A stretch of DNA of 64,000 bases from Macrobrachium rosenbergii (GCF_040412425.1 NC_089784.1:38625570-38689569), one strand, 5' to 3'; counted from the stretch's first letter, positions 52,997 through 64,000 are shown. Made by a program: numbers and translations. Notes: generated by a model not told the origin, from the letters alone.

Positions 52997-53479
52997 AAAA
53001 TCATGCGTTCATTTCAGGCTTAAAGAAAGACACTGAGACAGTGCTTGAACATAGATAAGATACCTTGTTATCATACTCCATTACTTTTCAGTAGCATTAT
53101 GGGGTTCCTTTCCAAGATGTAATATTGATAATAGCCCAATAGAAATGCTAGAAACAGACTGCCTCATAAATGTAGGCATAGTGTCTGTCTTTGGAAGAGG
53201 CAAAATGTTTTATGGTAGTCCATTTTGCATGCCATCCTTATCACAATTGTAGATATAGTTAGGAGGGGTTTTTAACGAGGAAGACATTGTCTGACAAATG
53301 ATTTATGTATTTATTTCAGCAATGATTTACTCAAAGTGTCAGAAATCAAACACCATCATATTTCAGGATGCCCAGATTTTTCAAAAGATGGGGTTAAAAT
53401 AACCATTTGTGCCAAATTTCGTGCTTGTATCACAAACTGAAGTATTTTTCTACTTAGCTGCTGCACTACAGTCCTCCTC

Positions 53480-54480
53480 CTACATCATGTTTTCATTATT
53501 CTAGTAAGCTCATGGATGATGGGTTCTCAAGCTGCTTTAAGCTTGTTATTCCAGATGGTTTGGGAGTTTTCCATTTTTCATCTTCCCAAGTTCATTTTTA
53601 AGTTTTTCAGCTGTTATTTTCCCTATTGGTCCCTCTAATATCCCAAATTCTTCCAGATCTTGTTCATTTTCTTCAGGCAGAAGGTATTCAAAGTACTTCA
53701 TCATTTTATTACCTTTTTTCAGTTGAAATTTATCTTTTTCATATTTTATGGAAATTGCCCTTTTACATCTGGTCCAGCTCTTCTCAACCACTTTACAAAC
53801 TTGAATATCTCTTCCCTCTATTCTTGCTGTTTTGTTGAGATTCTGATGCCAATCCTCCCAACCCCTCCTCTTTTCCCTTGCCATCTGCCTTTTAACATCT
53901 CTGTATACATCTCTATCCTCTCCCTTTCTTGCCTTCTGCTTGAGTTTGAGGGCTCATTGCTCTTCAGCAGCCCCTTGCATGTCTTGAATTACATTATTTT
54001 TCAGTTTCCATATTTTTATTCTTTTGAGTGGTCCTTTATTCATTTTCTTCCTGTTCCTCACTATTAAATTAGCTTGCAGGGATATGTGTTTTTAAGCAAT
54101 CCTCACCCAGTTAATTAGTGCAGTCTTTTTCTCTGATGCCATCTGTACTTCCCATCATCATGAAAGTCAAGTCTGTTTCTGCTTCTTCATTCTTGTTTGT
54201 TACCAACTTTTTTTTTGCCTCTTTAACATTTAGCAACTTGTCAGTCCTTGCTGTGGCAAAATTCCAATATTGCTTATGCATCTTATATATTTCTTCTAGG
54301 CTATAATTACCCTTAACATGCTGGGAACCAATTCTGCCCTTTCTTTTGTGGCCATTGATGTCTCTCCATATCAGTATCCCATCTGACTGCAGCACTTCTG
54401 TCATTGTATTTGATACTTTTCCTTGAAATTTTTGCTTTTCTTCTGGTCTCCTGATTATGGTGAGACAAAAAAGCATGCAG
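53480..54480 (-). mobile_element. Antisense LINE relic (linker between EN and RT)
   Basis: On the minus strand, 54476-54111 and 53884-53546 encode lysine/glutamate-rich pieces including ARTDKLLNVKEAKKKLV, REKRRGWEDWHQNLN, and KYFEYLLPEENEQDLEE. These are followed by LEGPIGKITAEKLKNELGKM, the region preceding the reverse transcriptase in the EN-RT LINE family also seen at 9540-12540. The reverse transcriptase itself is missing. A 25-bp tandem duplication lies at 54490-54539. Confidence 0.65.
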
Positions 54481-55531
54481 ACCTTATTTCCAAGTCTTCA
54501 TTCTTTTATTTTTTCCAAGTCTTCATTCTTTTATTTTTTCCACTTTATCTTCAGCTATTTTAGCTTTGACCATTCTGCCTACTCATTTTTGTTTCATTGC
54601 CATGCCACCAAAATTTGTATTTATCTGCCCAATGGATTTTGTGTGAGCTGCTTTATACCTTACAACCTCAACACAATACATGTTCAAGGGTGAAAAACAT
54701 AGAAGCAAGTAAATGAAAATACATAACTCAAGCAAAAAATAGACATGGTATTTATGAAAGACATACTCTCTTAACTGTTGTAAACAAAATTAGGGTCTAA
54801 ACAGTTAATATCATAAAAACACCTACTGAAGATAATTAAATGGAAGTGTTTTGAAAAGAAAGGAAAGCCAAGTTACCAGTTTGTCTATATTACAAGCCAA
54901 GTAATGCTAGATACTGTATCGAGATATTCAAGGTCTAAAGATGACTAATGTGAAATATTCAAAAAAACTTACAAAAGTTCTGGAACAACCAGAAGCAGTT
55001 GTAAATGAGATGTTGCCCCACGTAAAATACAAGGGATAGATATTTATAACTTGAAGATGAGAGACATACTACCCAGGCAACTGAATCTAGTCATATGTAC
55101 CCTTCAAGGCAGAAGATTCCGTTAGTGATTGTCAAATAGTATGAAGAAAGGAAAATTGAGTTAAAAAAAGACGAAAGTTGGGTTAATGAATTAATGTTAA
55201 TTAGCTCTGCAATCCTGTAGTGGAAAAAGTGTAGAGAGTTTCTCGTCTTTGATAGCTGTGCAGATACACAAATAAAAAGGCTGGTGAATGATGAGTACCC
55301 GAGGATCAGGGTGGCTTATGCATATTCGTACTACCATTCATCTATTTTTTAGACAAAAGACTGGAGTGTCTGGGACATTTGAAGACCATAAATGTAGGCC
55401 TGTATATGGGTGATAAGTTTGTTTAATGTGTGTAGATCAAACATGGCTATGATCAGCTTTGATAGGTGATGTTTTTCATGTATGGAGAGCATATTTTGTA
55501 GAACAGGTGTTAAAGGCTAATTCTTTTACAG

Positions 55532-55656
55532 GAAATGTCATGTCAAGAACTCTACTGGGTGGTCGATCAGAGAGGAATGAGTTCTTGTTACTGCATGCAT
55601 TTACTGGAAAAGGTTTCATTGTACCAGATAGACAGCCTGCAAGTGGAAATCAGAAG
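55532..55656 (+). CDS. POLA1: DNA polymerase alpha catalytic subunit, next internal exon
   Basis: Follows TTCTTTTACAG. Its first two bases complete the glycine codon left open at 43274, and 41 codons follow, ending at CAGAAG/GTTGGT. The product includes GNVMSRTLLGGRSERNEFLL and LHAFTGKGFIVPDRQ. The G-G-R-S-E-R-N-E-F-L-L-L-H-A-F block is a POLA1 signature just before the catalytic polymerase motifs. The donor GTTGGT departs from the GTAAGT consensus, so the 3' boundary is less certain than the acceptor. No frameshift. The following exon was not found before 64000, so the next intron exceeds 8 kb or I missed it. Confidence 0.93.
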
Positions 55657-56135
55657 GTTGGTTTCGCTTTTAAGTCGTGATAACTTATATTGATTTAGTT
55701 GTTTTAGTTTTTAGTAGATTGTAAGGGTTAAATGTATTCTTCCAGAAGTTCATTAAACAATCATATCCACAGTCTTCAAATTTATGTACACTTAGTGTAT
55801 TAGTTTCCAAGTTGTTTCATCACAGTTTGTACTGTAATTTAAGCCTACTCATTTATCAGATTCAAATCATAGACATGTCAGTCCAAGTAGGTTAGCACAT
55901 GGGCCTACAGTCCTTCACTTCATCAAGAGTTAACTGAATCATTCTTGTGTGCAAGCCTTTCGTTAACATCTGTAACAGTTCAAGATTACCTTGTGTCTTC
56001 CTTTTTTGTTTATTTTCTTGTTTGTTCCTACAAGATACAACAACCTTTCATATTTTATGTAGATTACTTGTGGTAAAAGCTGGTCCAGTTATTGAAGCTT
56101 GGTAAACAAGGTAGCTAAATGGTGGCAGAGGAGTA
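55657..56135 (+). other. Start of next POLA1 intron, no feature seen
   Basis: AT-rich DNA between the POLA1 exon and the Tigger element. The same intron presumably continues to the end of the window. Confidence 0.5.
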
Positions 56136-58300
56136 CAGGTAGGCCAGGCCCCCAGTTACAGTGTTTCATCTTACAATAATTTGAGTTTTGGATTGGGGTT
56201 AGCAGTTCTGATGGTTTTGAAGTTATGATGTGATACCGATTCAACAATATTTGTAAAATATTTTTAATTTTTGCACGTCGGACTCAGGCAGCAGCATACA
56301 GTGTATGATATGTTGGCCAGAGAGGCTGGGATGTGGGTATCTCTTGCTTTGACTTAGACCTCACTTGCACTTGCTGTCTACGAAGTCAATGTTCATGTGT
56401 GATTTTTGCCCATTTGACTGGACGTTAACTATTGAAAACTCAGATTAGTGTACTGTATGCCAGTATGTTTGCCAAATGCCCAAGTGAGTCTCTTGCTGGT
56501 AGTGTGAAGGAGAAGAGGCATTCCATTACTTTAGAGAAGACAATGAAAATTATTAATCAGCATGCCATGGGAAAGGCAGTCATTGTGATTGCATGTAACG
56601 AGCATCTATCGCAGTCATCACTATCCACCATCATTAAGGACAAGAAATGGATAATGGACACTATAAAGGCATCTGCTTCAGTTCATTCCATGATTATTAC
56701 AAAGAAGAGATCAAGGCCTGTGGGAGAACTGGAGCAGTTACTGGTCACATGGATGGAGGACCAGATACCAAAGCGTATGCCTCTCAGTCTCTTGACTATT
56801 CAAACAAAGGTGCACTTGCTTTTCGAGGAACTAAAAAAAATTATGATGATACCTACAGCAAAGATTTTGCAGCAAGTGCTGGATGGTTTCATCATTTAAA
56901 AAACCACCGTAATTTTCATAGTGTGAAAATTAGCAGTGAAGCAGCAAGTGCTGATGCCAAAGGAGCTGCTAAATTTAAGGATGTTTTGCATAAGATCGTT
57001 GTTGATGAAGGGTACTTGCCGGAGCAAATCTTTAATGTCGATGAAATGGGACTGTATTGGAAGCGGATGCCTAAAGGGTCCTACATCCATAAAGAAGCAA
57101 CAACGATGACCGGGTTTAAGGCATACTGAGATTGATTAACTGCTTGGGGGAAATGTGGCTGGGTATACGTAAAGTCAAGCCATTTATGATTTATCACTCA
57201 ACAAATCTTGAGGCATTAGCAAGAATCAGCAAGCATACTCTTCCTGTGTATCACTGGCGTAATAAGAAAGCATGGATGACTGCACTGCTATTTGAAGACT
57301 GGTTTGTGCATTGCTTTATTCCAGAAGTGAAAGATTATTATAGGGAAAACAACATCCCCTTCAAAATCTGCTGATTCTCAACAATGCTCCTGGCCACCCT
57401 CAGCACATTGGAGATATTAACGAGAACATAAAAGTTTTGTTTCTGCCATCAAACACAACCTCTCTCATACAACCCTTGGGCCAGGGCACATGACTAAGTT
57501 CAAGGCCTGTTATTTTTCAAACGTTTGCTCAGGCTGTTCAGGCTATGGATAATGAGGAGAAAGAGCTTGGAACATTCTGGAAAGAATTCAGTGTTCTTAA
57601 TGCCATTATGAACATCAGAAGGAAGAGTGTATGAATGGGATTTGGAAAAATGTGCTAAAAGTGTATTTGCGCTTATTTAAAAGTTTCTATAAGGATGAAG
57701 TGCAAATTGATAAAAAGATCCTGACACTTGGGAGAAGTTTAGATTTAGAAATTGAAGAGGAAGATATCCAAGAACTGTAGATGTGCAAGATGTAGAGCTA
57801 GTGGCAGAAGATTCAATAGGACTTGCAGAAGAGAGAAGAAGAGCAGAATAGAAAGAAGAAATTGAAGAGCCAGAGCAAAAGTTTATGACAAAAAAAAAAT
57901 GGCAGAGGTATTTGCCTTAATTGAAAATGCAATGAATCTTTTTAGTCAAATGGATGTGAGCATGGAACGACTTGCTCAAGTTGAGAGAGAACTTCAAGAC
58001 TATTGCATGTTACTGAGTCATTTATGAAGAACAAAAAAAATGGACTGTGGATTACTTCCTCAAGAAAACGACTCCAGTGCCATTGCCGTCCCCCACCCAT
58101 TCCACAAACATTTTAGCCTCAACCGTGACAGCTCTTTCCTCAAAATGCTACCCCCTGTAATGCCTGAGCTAACAGCCAAAGAAATACTAGCTGAAGAGGA
58201 GCAGTTGATGATCCTGCAGATTTATCATCCTCCTCTTCTTCCGATTTTTAGTTAGTATATGTAGCCATCAACAGCCTTACACCATTCAAGTATGCCGACG
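56136..58300 (+). mobile_element. Tigger/pogo DNA transposon, inactive
   Basis: The left end CAGGTAGGCCAGGCCC follows a TA dinucleotide at 56134-56135. The coding relic spans 56432 to about 58020. The right boundary is not certain; a CCCCTG/TA at 58323-58330 is one candidate, but it matches the left end poorly. Length is consistent with an autonomous Tigger element of about 2 kb. Confidence 0.7.
56432..58025 (+). pseudogene. Tigger-like transposase (CENP-B HTH plus DDE)
   Basis: A cut-and-paste transposase of the pogo group. The amino part has helix-turn-helix pieces (KRHSITLEKTMKII, SQSSLSTIIKDKK, and LLVTWMEDQIPKRMPLSL). The catalytic part follows after a frame change, with IFNVDEMGLYWKRMPKGS (first aspartate at 57040-57042). 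The second catalytic aspartate, expected in D-N-A-P-G-H, is asparagine (NNAPGH, 57380-57385). The third, expected in Q-P-L-D-Q-G, is glycine (QPLGQG, codon 57479-57481). Several single-base frameshifts and stops are also present. The acidic carboxy tail (ERLAQVERELQDYCML) ends at about 58025. Confidence 0.85.
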
Positions 58301-58429
58301 ACGGATCAAATCTTGATGAGTACCCCTGTACAGTACATGTCTGATTCTTGTTTATATTTTTCAATTTCTCTGTTTTTACTGAATGATCATAAGTCAATTT
58401 ACATTGAACCTCCAGAATTAGCTGCTTGG

Positions 58430-59960
58430 GGACTCTTGATCTCCTCCCAAGCAAGGGGATCTTTGAAAGTATCTCAGAAATCTATCTTTAAATCAAGACA
58501 AGCGACAACCTGGGCCTTGTATTAGAGGCAGTGGTATGCATACTGCTCCTGGTGTTGCTCTAGAGGGATTTCCAGTACCCATACCTCTATAGACATCATC
58601 ATCAAGTTCTTTTGATTTCTTAGATATAGTAAGAATCATTCTGTAGCTGCTCTTCGAGGGTATAGATCCGTGCTTTCCTCAGTTCTGCAACATGTGCAGT
58701 TGGATCTATCTAACAATCCAGACCTTGAGGTGCTGAGATCGTTTGAGATTGAAGTCCCCTGAGTTCAGTATCAATCCCTTTCATGGAACTTAGACATAGT
58801 TTTAAAATTTTTATCTGCTCATCCATTTGAGCCTTTGGAATTTGCTTATTTGAAGTTTCTGACCATGAAGACACTTTGACTTTTTGATAGTTACTGACCA
58901 TGAAGACACTTTTTGATAGTTTGAGTGACAGCAGAAACAGTGAGTGAGTTGCAAGCATTCTCCAATTAGGTAGGCTTTTGTAAAGCGAGTGCCATTTGAT
59001 CATTTGTACCTTTGATCAGGTCTAAGAACAGTGTTAAGGCTAAGCTACTACCAAGAATGGTAAGGATTCCAAATTTAACGTCTTTGGTGGGGAATGAAGA
59101 AGAGGCTCTACTCTGTCTTGTTAGGGCAATTAAAATTTATTTAGATAGGTTAAAGCATGTAAGGAGCAGGGTTAGCTACTTATTTTGTGGGGATAGAAAA
59201 CCTAACACCATTGTCTAAGAATGCAATGTCTTTTTTTGTTGTGCTTTTAATAAGACTAGCACATGAAAAACTAGATCCAGATCTCTTACCTTTATTGAAG
59301 GTAAATATTCATAGTGTGAGAGCAGTTACTACATCGTTTAGTTTTTTGAAGAATTTGTCACTTGACGTGATTATTGCAGCACAGTGGAAATGCAATTTGG
59401 TTTTTGCCACTCATTATCTAAAGATGTAGAAATCACATTCGAAAATTGTAAAGCCCTTAGCCCGCTGGTAGTAGCAGGTAAAGTCTTTTCCTGAACCGAA
59501 ACAAAGAGCAATCATTTAGGCTCTTTATTTTGATCCCAGGTGTTGGTTTTCTGGGGAGCATGAAGGTACATTTGTTGTACACGAGCGCACTTTTGTGAGG
59601 TTAGGTATTTATCTGTAGTTGAGTTGTCGTTTTTTGGGCTTTCGAGCCCAGGCAGTGGTCCCACCATGCCGCTTCTATTCATTCTGGCTGAAGATGAAGT
59701 GGTTTTCTCCTCAAGGCTGCTCTTGGCTGCAAACACATGAAAGTCATGCACTCTGAATGGAATCCAACTTCTAGTGGCAGTATTATCCAGGAAGGATTCC
59801 AGATCAGGTAGGAATGTTTTAGGTTTCATACAAGAAGCTCTTAGCTCGCTTGACTGAGCGGAATTTGTGTAGCTGCACTACCCACCATCCTTTTTTCAAT
59901 GTGGGAATCAGCTATCTTTAACAGCAGGTAAGATTTGTCCCAAATATAAATTTTCATAGT
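58430..59960 (+). pseudogene. DIRS-type fragment 5, tyrosine recombinase and 3' end
   Basis: Core-binding part: SVAALRGYRSVLSSVLQHVQ (about 58635-58695), then WNLDIVLKFLSAHPFEPLEF. Catalytic part: the H-x-x-R box as HSVRAVTTSFSFLK (about 59310-59352), WKCNLVF and the nucleophile region ATHYL (about 59406-59420). The first arginine block was not located. A frameshift follows the tyrosine. The 3' tail continues with a CCCACCATCC block and AGCTATCTTTAACAGCAGG at 59910-59928, a terminal-type sequence of the kind seen in DIRS-2. A 35-bp period duplication lies at about 58859-58915. Confidence 0.7.
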
Positions 59961-59999
59961 AAAATTTATAATTTGGATGGTTCTTACTTGTGGCATACA

Positions 60000-60885
60000 G
60001 ATCCATTTCTGGATATGGAAGTATGTTAGCAATTATTTGAAAGGAGTGATTGTCTAACATTCACTCGATCAAGGCTGTTGTATCCCCTGATAGAGGGTGT
60101 GCTATTAAATTGAAAGACCTTGTGAGGTGGATTGGAGACAAGTGCCACTTCTTTGCTTGGGCCATCCGGAGGATGGGTAGCAGTACTGCATTGAGAGGAG
60201 ATAAACGTGAGCCCGACCTCTTGATCTAGGACATTGCAGTCCTGTTATCTAGGACCAACAAAATGTGTGTCCCTTTTTGGAGGTTTCAGTTTTCTAAGGG
60301 ATAAGAAGACAGCCATTAGCTCTACAAAGTTGATATGACACTTCCTCAGAGCAGGTGACCACCTCCCTGCTACCTGATGATCCTCCCAATGGCCTCCCCA
60401 ACCTGTCAAGGAGGCATCCTTGTGTTTTGCCAGAAACCCCTTCCAGGTCCACTGCCAGAGTATTTCCCCAACTTTTTGACTTGTTTGGTTCTTCCATGAC
60501 GACCAAATACGATCTCGAGGCACTCATACATGCACCAATTCTAGGTGTGTCCTCATATTATAAAGACCAAAAGAACAATGAGAATAGGTTTGACACATGG
60601 TGTGTGGTTGACACAATGATTTGCACACAGTGCACTGTTGCCACCTCTACAGATTAAGAATAGGAATTGAAACTAGGCAGCCGATGTAAACAAGAGAAAG
60701 AGCCCTCTTGCCATGAGTCTTATATTTTATCAGTGTCATTGTGCACACATGCACTACACTGGCTAGATCAACGAGAAGAGAATTCTTTGACATTGGTTGG
60801 TCTATCTTATGAAGCCCCTCTAGGGACCATGAAAGTAACTCCTTTGAGGATTCTGAGCAGCTACCAAAAATAGGTTTTTTCTACG
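60000..60885 (-). pseudogene. DIRS-type fragment 6, antisense, DIRS-1 family
   Basis: On the minus strand from about 60523: DASLTGWGGHWEDHQVAGRW, then RKCHINFVELMAVFLSLRK, the RNase H of the DIRS-1 family, extending in broken frames to about 60060. At 60834-60880 lies a copy of the DIRS-1 terminal sequence (CTCCTTTGAGGA ... CAGCTACCAAAAATAGG). The part between (60540-60830) looks like a much altered left region. Reverse transcriptase and recombinase are absent. Confidence 0.7.
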
Positions 60886-60893
60886 TCAAAACT

Positions 60894-61090
60894 TATTTGG
60901 ACACTTACCTACTGTTAAAGTAGACCCCACCCAGCCTCCTCACACTTAGTGGGCTGTTAAGGAGAATTATGGCAAGAGCTAAAACATTCAAACACATCTG
61001 GTGGAGAACAGGTGAACTAGACAGTCTTCTGGTTCAGCATATCTGCACGGAGATATAACCTATCTTTAACAGTAGGTAAGTGTCCAAATA
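60894..61090. repeat. 27-bp perfect inverted repeat around a 143-bp spacer
   Basis: 60894-60920 and 61064-61090 are exact reverse complements over 27 bases. The arms contain TTAACAGTAGGTAAGTG, close to the AACAGCAGGTAAG terminus of DIRS-5 at 59918. The hairpin layout resembles the terminal structures of DIRS-2 and DIRS-4. Confidence 0.75.
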
Positions 61091-61265
61091 GTAAATTTTA
61101 TTATGAAAATTTATATTCTTGAATGACAATATTATAGGCAGTGCTAATGATGCAATACCTAAAAAGGTTAAACCAGGGAGACCAGTGGTTCCATGCTTGG
61201 ACAAGAAATGTATGATATTGAGGAGAGAGACCAGGAATTACTACAGAAAATATAGAAATAGTGGT

Positions 61266-63640
61266 TGCTTAACAAGCCAAATTATTAATCAGCTTACCCA
61301 AAGAAAACAACGACACAAAAATTTCAACCTACAGTCCAGACTTCTTTAAACCAGCTAAAACCCATTCTGGGACAATCATGTACCTTCATTTTGCAACAAA
61401 TTGAACCACAGAAAATTTCGATTTATGGTGAATTTTTGACAGAAATTACCCCTTAATAACCCCCGAAAACATAAACAGTCATTTTTTCCAGCTATATTCC
61501 ATATATATTGCTTTGTTATCAAAAAAGGAGCTTTAAGAAAATTTTCATATAAACCACGATAACTGCCAAAATAATCACTGTCATTTGTCAAAAAGCAATT
61601 TAGCTAAAACTCACATTCTAGTGAATATTCAATCATTTACCTTCTCCATAAGCATAGCACGGAAATGCTTATGAATTTTTGAAAAAACTTTTTCTACGTC
61701 CGCGCCAGAAAGAGCTTAAAGCACTTTATATATGAAAATGTGCGCAATTTCATGTAGAATACTGAAAATCTCTCAGTCAGTTTTGAAATATTTTCATAAA
61801 TCACGATTCAAAAATTTCAAGCTTTCAACTTTTCAACCAGCAAAATCCTAAAAGTCTTCTGTAATATTTTTGTTTTTCATTTTGCAATAAATTGGAAGTC
61901 CTGCAATATTTGATTTATGTGTGACAGAGACTCGGCCTAACATCTCAGAAACTGTTGGCCCTATTTGCACAGTTTTTAGATTGTTAAAGTTTTATATATG
62001 AAAATATCCATTTCACAAATGTCAAATAAATGTATTTGTTTTGAAATATTTTGAGAGTAACGATAAATAGAAAAAATAAAACTTGTTTTACTCGACCAAA
62101 ATTGTATGTGGTTATATTTCAATCATTATTTTTGAATTAACGATTTATATTTTAAAAACATTTTACGATCAGGTGCCATTTGCATCATTTTGTGATAATA
62201 TTTTCTCTGTGTTCTTTGATCAAAATATACCAAAATCATTGCAATTTTACTGACAATTACAAAGAAAAACAAAATAAACTCATTTTTCAAAGATTTGTTT
62301 AAAATTATATTTGAAAATTATCAAAGCTGTCATATATTTTAAAATTTATATGATGATATTTTTTTATGGTTGCATACTAAATTAGGCAATGACAAAAAAA
62401 GGAGCCAAAAATGATTAATAAAACAGTATCAGATTTTTGAAAAAGCTTTTCAGCGCTAACTTCCTCAAAACATTTTGTAAATAGAGGTGTAGGGTTAACA
62501 AGCCAAATTATTAATCCTTCTTGAGCCAACAACACTACTACAGCCAGACTTCTTTAAACCAGCACCCTTGGGACCATGCCACTGCTTGACCACAGAAAAT
62601 CCCTTATGACAGAAAGGGATGAAAAACTGTAAAGAGTTTTTTTATTTATTTATTGCTTTGTTATCAAAGGGAAGAAAACTTATGAATAAATTCATTTGTT
62701 AGGTTTATTTTCAACTAGCTAATTTCCAACATCTCCAAATGCTTAACACAACCCCAAATAAATTAAAGCACTTTATGTGCAGTGACATTGGTCTCCAGTC
62801 ACCTTTCATTTTCCGGCACTTCAAACTTGTTTATGTTCGTTTTCAGCAAAATCTAAAAAGTCTGATGTTTTGTTTCTTTAAGCCTGCATGTGTCTTATAC
62901 AGAGTAGTAAGTGGCCCTGTTAGATTATAAGAAATAGTATCCATTGGCAAATGTCAAATAATGTATTTGTACAAGTCACGATAATTTTAATAAAACTTGT
63001 TTTACTTGTTGATTTATTTTATGAAGGTTAGCATTTATCATAATGAATTTTATGAACATTCAGGTGCCATTTATTCTGGTAAAAGCTTAAAATCATCAGC
63101 TGATTGCATTTTACTGACATTGCTAAACGAAACTCATTTCAAAGATTTGTTTTTTGTAGTGAATTATCAAAGCAGGGTTTTAAAATTTAGCTTTATTTAT
63201 AAATCAGTAAAAAATCGAAAAAATCATTAAGAAAATCAGATTGGCTTTTTTAACATTTTTGGTGTGCATTATTGAAATGGCGATGTAAAGTGGCATTTTT
63301 ATTGAGTTTTTCATCAAAAACCTTCAAATTTTTTTATTTATTTATTCTGCCGCTAATTTTGGAGCTAATTTTCAACTTCCAACTGTAACACAACCCCAAA
63401 TAAAAGTGTGTTAGTTATGGTAAGTGACACCCCGAACATGATTCAATTGTTTAGAAACTTGATGGAAATAATTTCTTATACACATAGTAATATTTAAGAA
63501 ATAGTAATGAATTCTTAGACAAGTCACAAGGTGGTAAGCCTGATTTATTGTATGAAGGTTAGCATTTATCATAATGAACTTTAGCTTCTAGGCCTATTTA
63601 TTAGTTAAAAGCCAACTCAGATATACTGTGTTATCATATC
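61266..63640. repeat. Interleaved (mosaic) repeat region
   Basis: 61370-62490 reproduces, in order, blocks of the 376-bp tandem-repeat element and its right end (GGGTTAAC at 62489-62496). The blocks are interrupted every 10-40 bases by short pieces that recur, also in order, in 62496-63240. 63236-63480 mixes pieces of the pogo-type MITE with the same second sequence. Blocks such as AGGTTAGCATTTATCATAA occur at both about 63026 and 63557. No gene was seen. See findings for interpretation. Confidence 0.6.
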
Positions 63641-63791
63641 TACTGAAACTGAGACAGGCATAGAAAGCCTAGCATAGTGTAATTTATTGAAAATACATCT
63701 CACACTATACGCAATGTATACTGTACTGTATGATGAAATCATGTTTTTGGACAAAATTTTAATGATTGCATGATACACAAGTATATATACA
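63641..63791. other. Short spacer, no feature seen
   Basis: AT-rich DNA ending in a TATATATA run directly before the terminal MITE. Confidence 0.4.
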
Positions 63792-64000
63792 GTCAACTCC
63801 TGGTATTCGCAGGGGTTAGGGACCATAGCCACCCACGAAAAGCGAAAATCTGTGTTAAGTTGTTACCCCCTCATCTAAAAATGCTTATAACTGCCTATTG
63901 TAATAGGTCAAACACCAAATATACCTTGAACTAAAATGCTTATAACTGCCTATTTTAATCATTCAAACCCCAAATATACCTTAAACTATCATCCTATATC
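63792..64000. mobile_element. pogo-type MITE, left end only
   Basis: Starts CAGTCAACTCCTGGTATTCG after a TATATA run, with the characteristic GGGGTTAGGGACC block. It is cut off by the window end. A direct repeat AAATGCTTATAACTGCCTAT occurs at about 63879 and 63933. Different family from the CAGGCAGTCC MITEs. Confidence 0.55.

Larger units (their letters stand above)
43275..55531 (+). other. POLA1 intron (12.3 kb) loaded with mobile elements
   Basis: Begins GTAAGG and ends TTCTTTTACAG. It holds a MITE at 43350-43654, DIRS-4 (44700-48268), a TTAA element (48478-50672), a fragment of the uncharacterised family (51545-52996) and an antisense LINE relic (53480-54480). Stretches 43655-44690, 50677-51544, 53000-53480 and 54500-55531 show nothing recognisable. 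Confidence 0.85.

Noticed and set aside
53660..54067. Plus-strand open frame of 135 codons rich in F and S
   Set aside because: It is the complement of the lysine/glutamate-rich LINE linker on the minus strand.

Overview
This window is eukaryotic nuclear DNA, AT-rich and dense in mobile elements. It most likely comes from a decapod (or other malacostracan) crustacean. That assignment is an inference from the repeat types: very long (TA)n and (GA)n tracts, tRNA-derived SINEs with TA-rich tails, many DIRS tyrosine-recombinase retrotransposons, pogo/Tigger-type MITEs and an EN-RT LINE family of a kind I associate with decapods. No prokaryotic operons, rRNA, functional tRNA genes or CRISPR arrays are present. 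Two host genes are recognisable, both on the + strand and both in pieces. The last three exons of a DXO/Dom3Z-type decapping exoribonuclease gene lie at 3609-3818, 7510-7645 and 12860-13065, with matching intron phases. Two consecutive exons of the DNA polymerase alpha catalytic subunit gene (POLA1) lie at 43156-43274 and 55532-55656, separated by a 12.3 kb intron. The DXO exons carry two single-base frameshifts. The POLA1 exons are clean. Everything else I can identify is mobile or repeated DNA, mostly decayed. Layout: 2293-3081 TTAA-flanked MITE; 4.9-5.5 kb TA tracts with a SINE; 9.5-12.5 kb LINE relic inside a DXO intron; 10.3-10.7 kb hairpin MITE inside that relic; 15.6-16.6 kb antisense LINE relic; 16.8-24.1 kb a nested complex of TA tracts, two pogo MITEs, a near-complete DIRS element (17.4-21.4 kb) with a SINE in its left inverted repeat, and a 1.8 kb TA-flanked element; 24.2-27.3 kb poorly identified repeat plus an antisense retropepsin fragment; 27.3-31.2 kb second DIRS element, interrupted by a pogo MITE; 31.7-33.0 kb unidentified coding-like relic; 33.4-35.8 kb decayed copy of a large uncharacterised multicopy gene family; 36.5-38.8 kb third DIRS fragment; 44.7-48.3 kb fourth DIRS fragment; 48.5-50.7 kb TTAA-flanked element made mainly of 376-bp tandem repeats; 51.5-53.0 kb second fragment of the uncharacterised family; 53.5-54.5 kb antisense LINE relic; 56.1-58.3 kb dead Tigger transposase; 58.4-61.1 kb two more DIRS fragments; 61.27-63.64 kb a region that looks like bases of several sequences interleaved. 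The nested order gives some relative dating. SINE inserted into DIRS-1, pogo MITE inserted into DIRS-2, and two pogo MITEs embedded in TA microsatellites are all readable. Single-base frameshifts in an otherwise conserved host gene, short perfect tandem duplications and the interleaved region at 61-64 kb together suggest that part of the sequence reflects imperfect assembly or polishing, so frameshifts here should not automatically be read as pseudogenisation.
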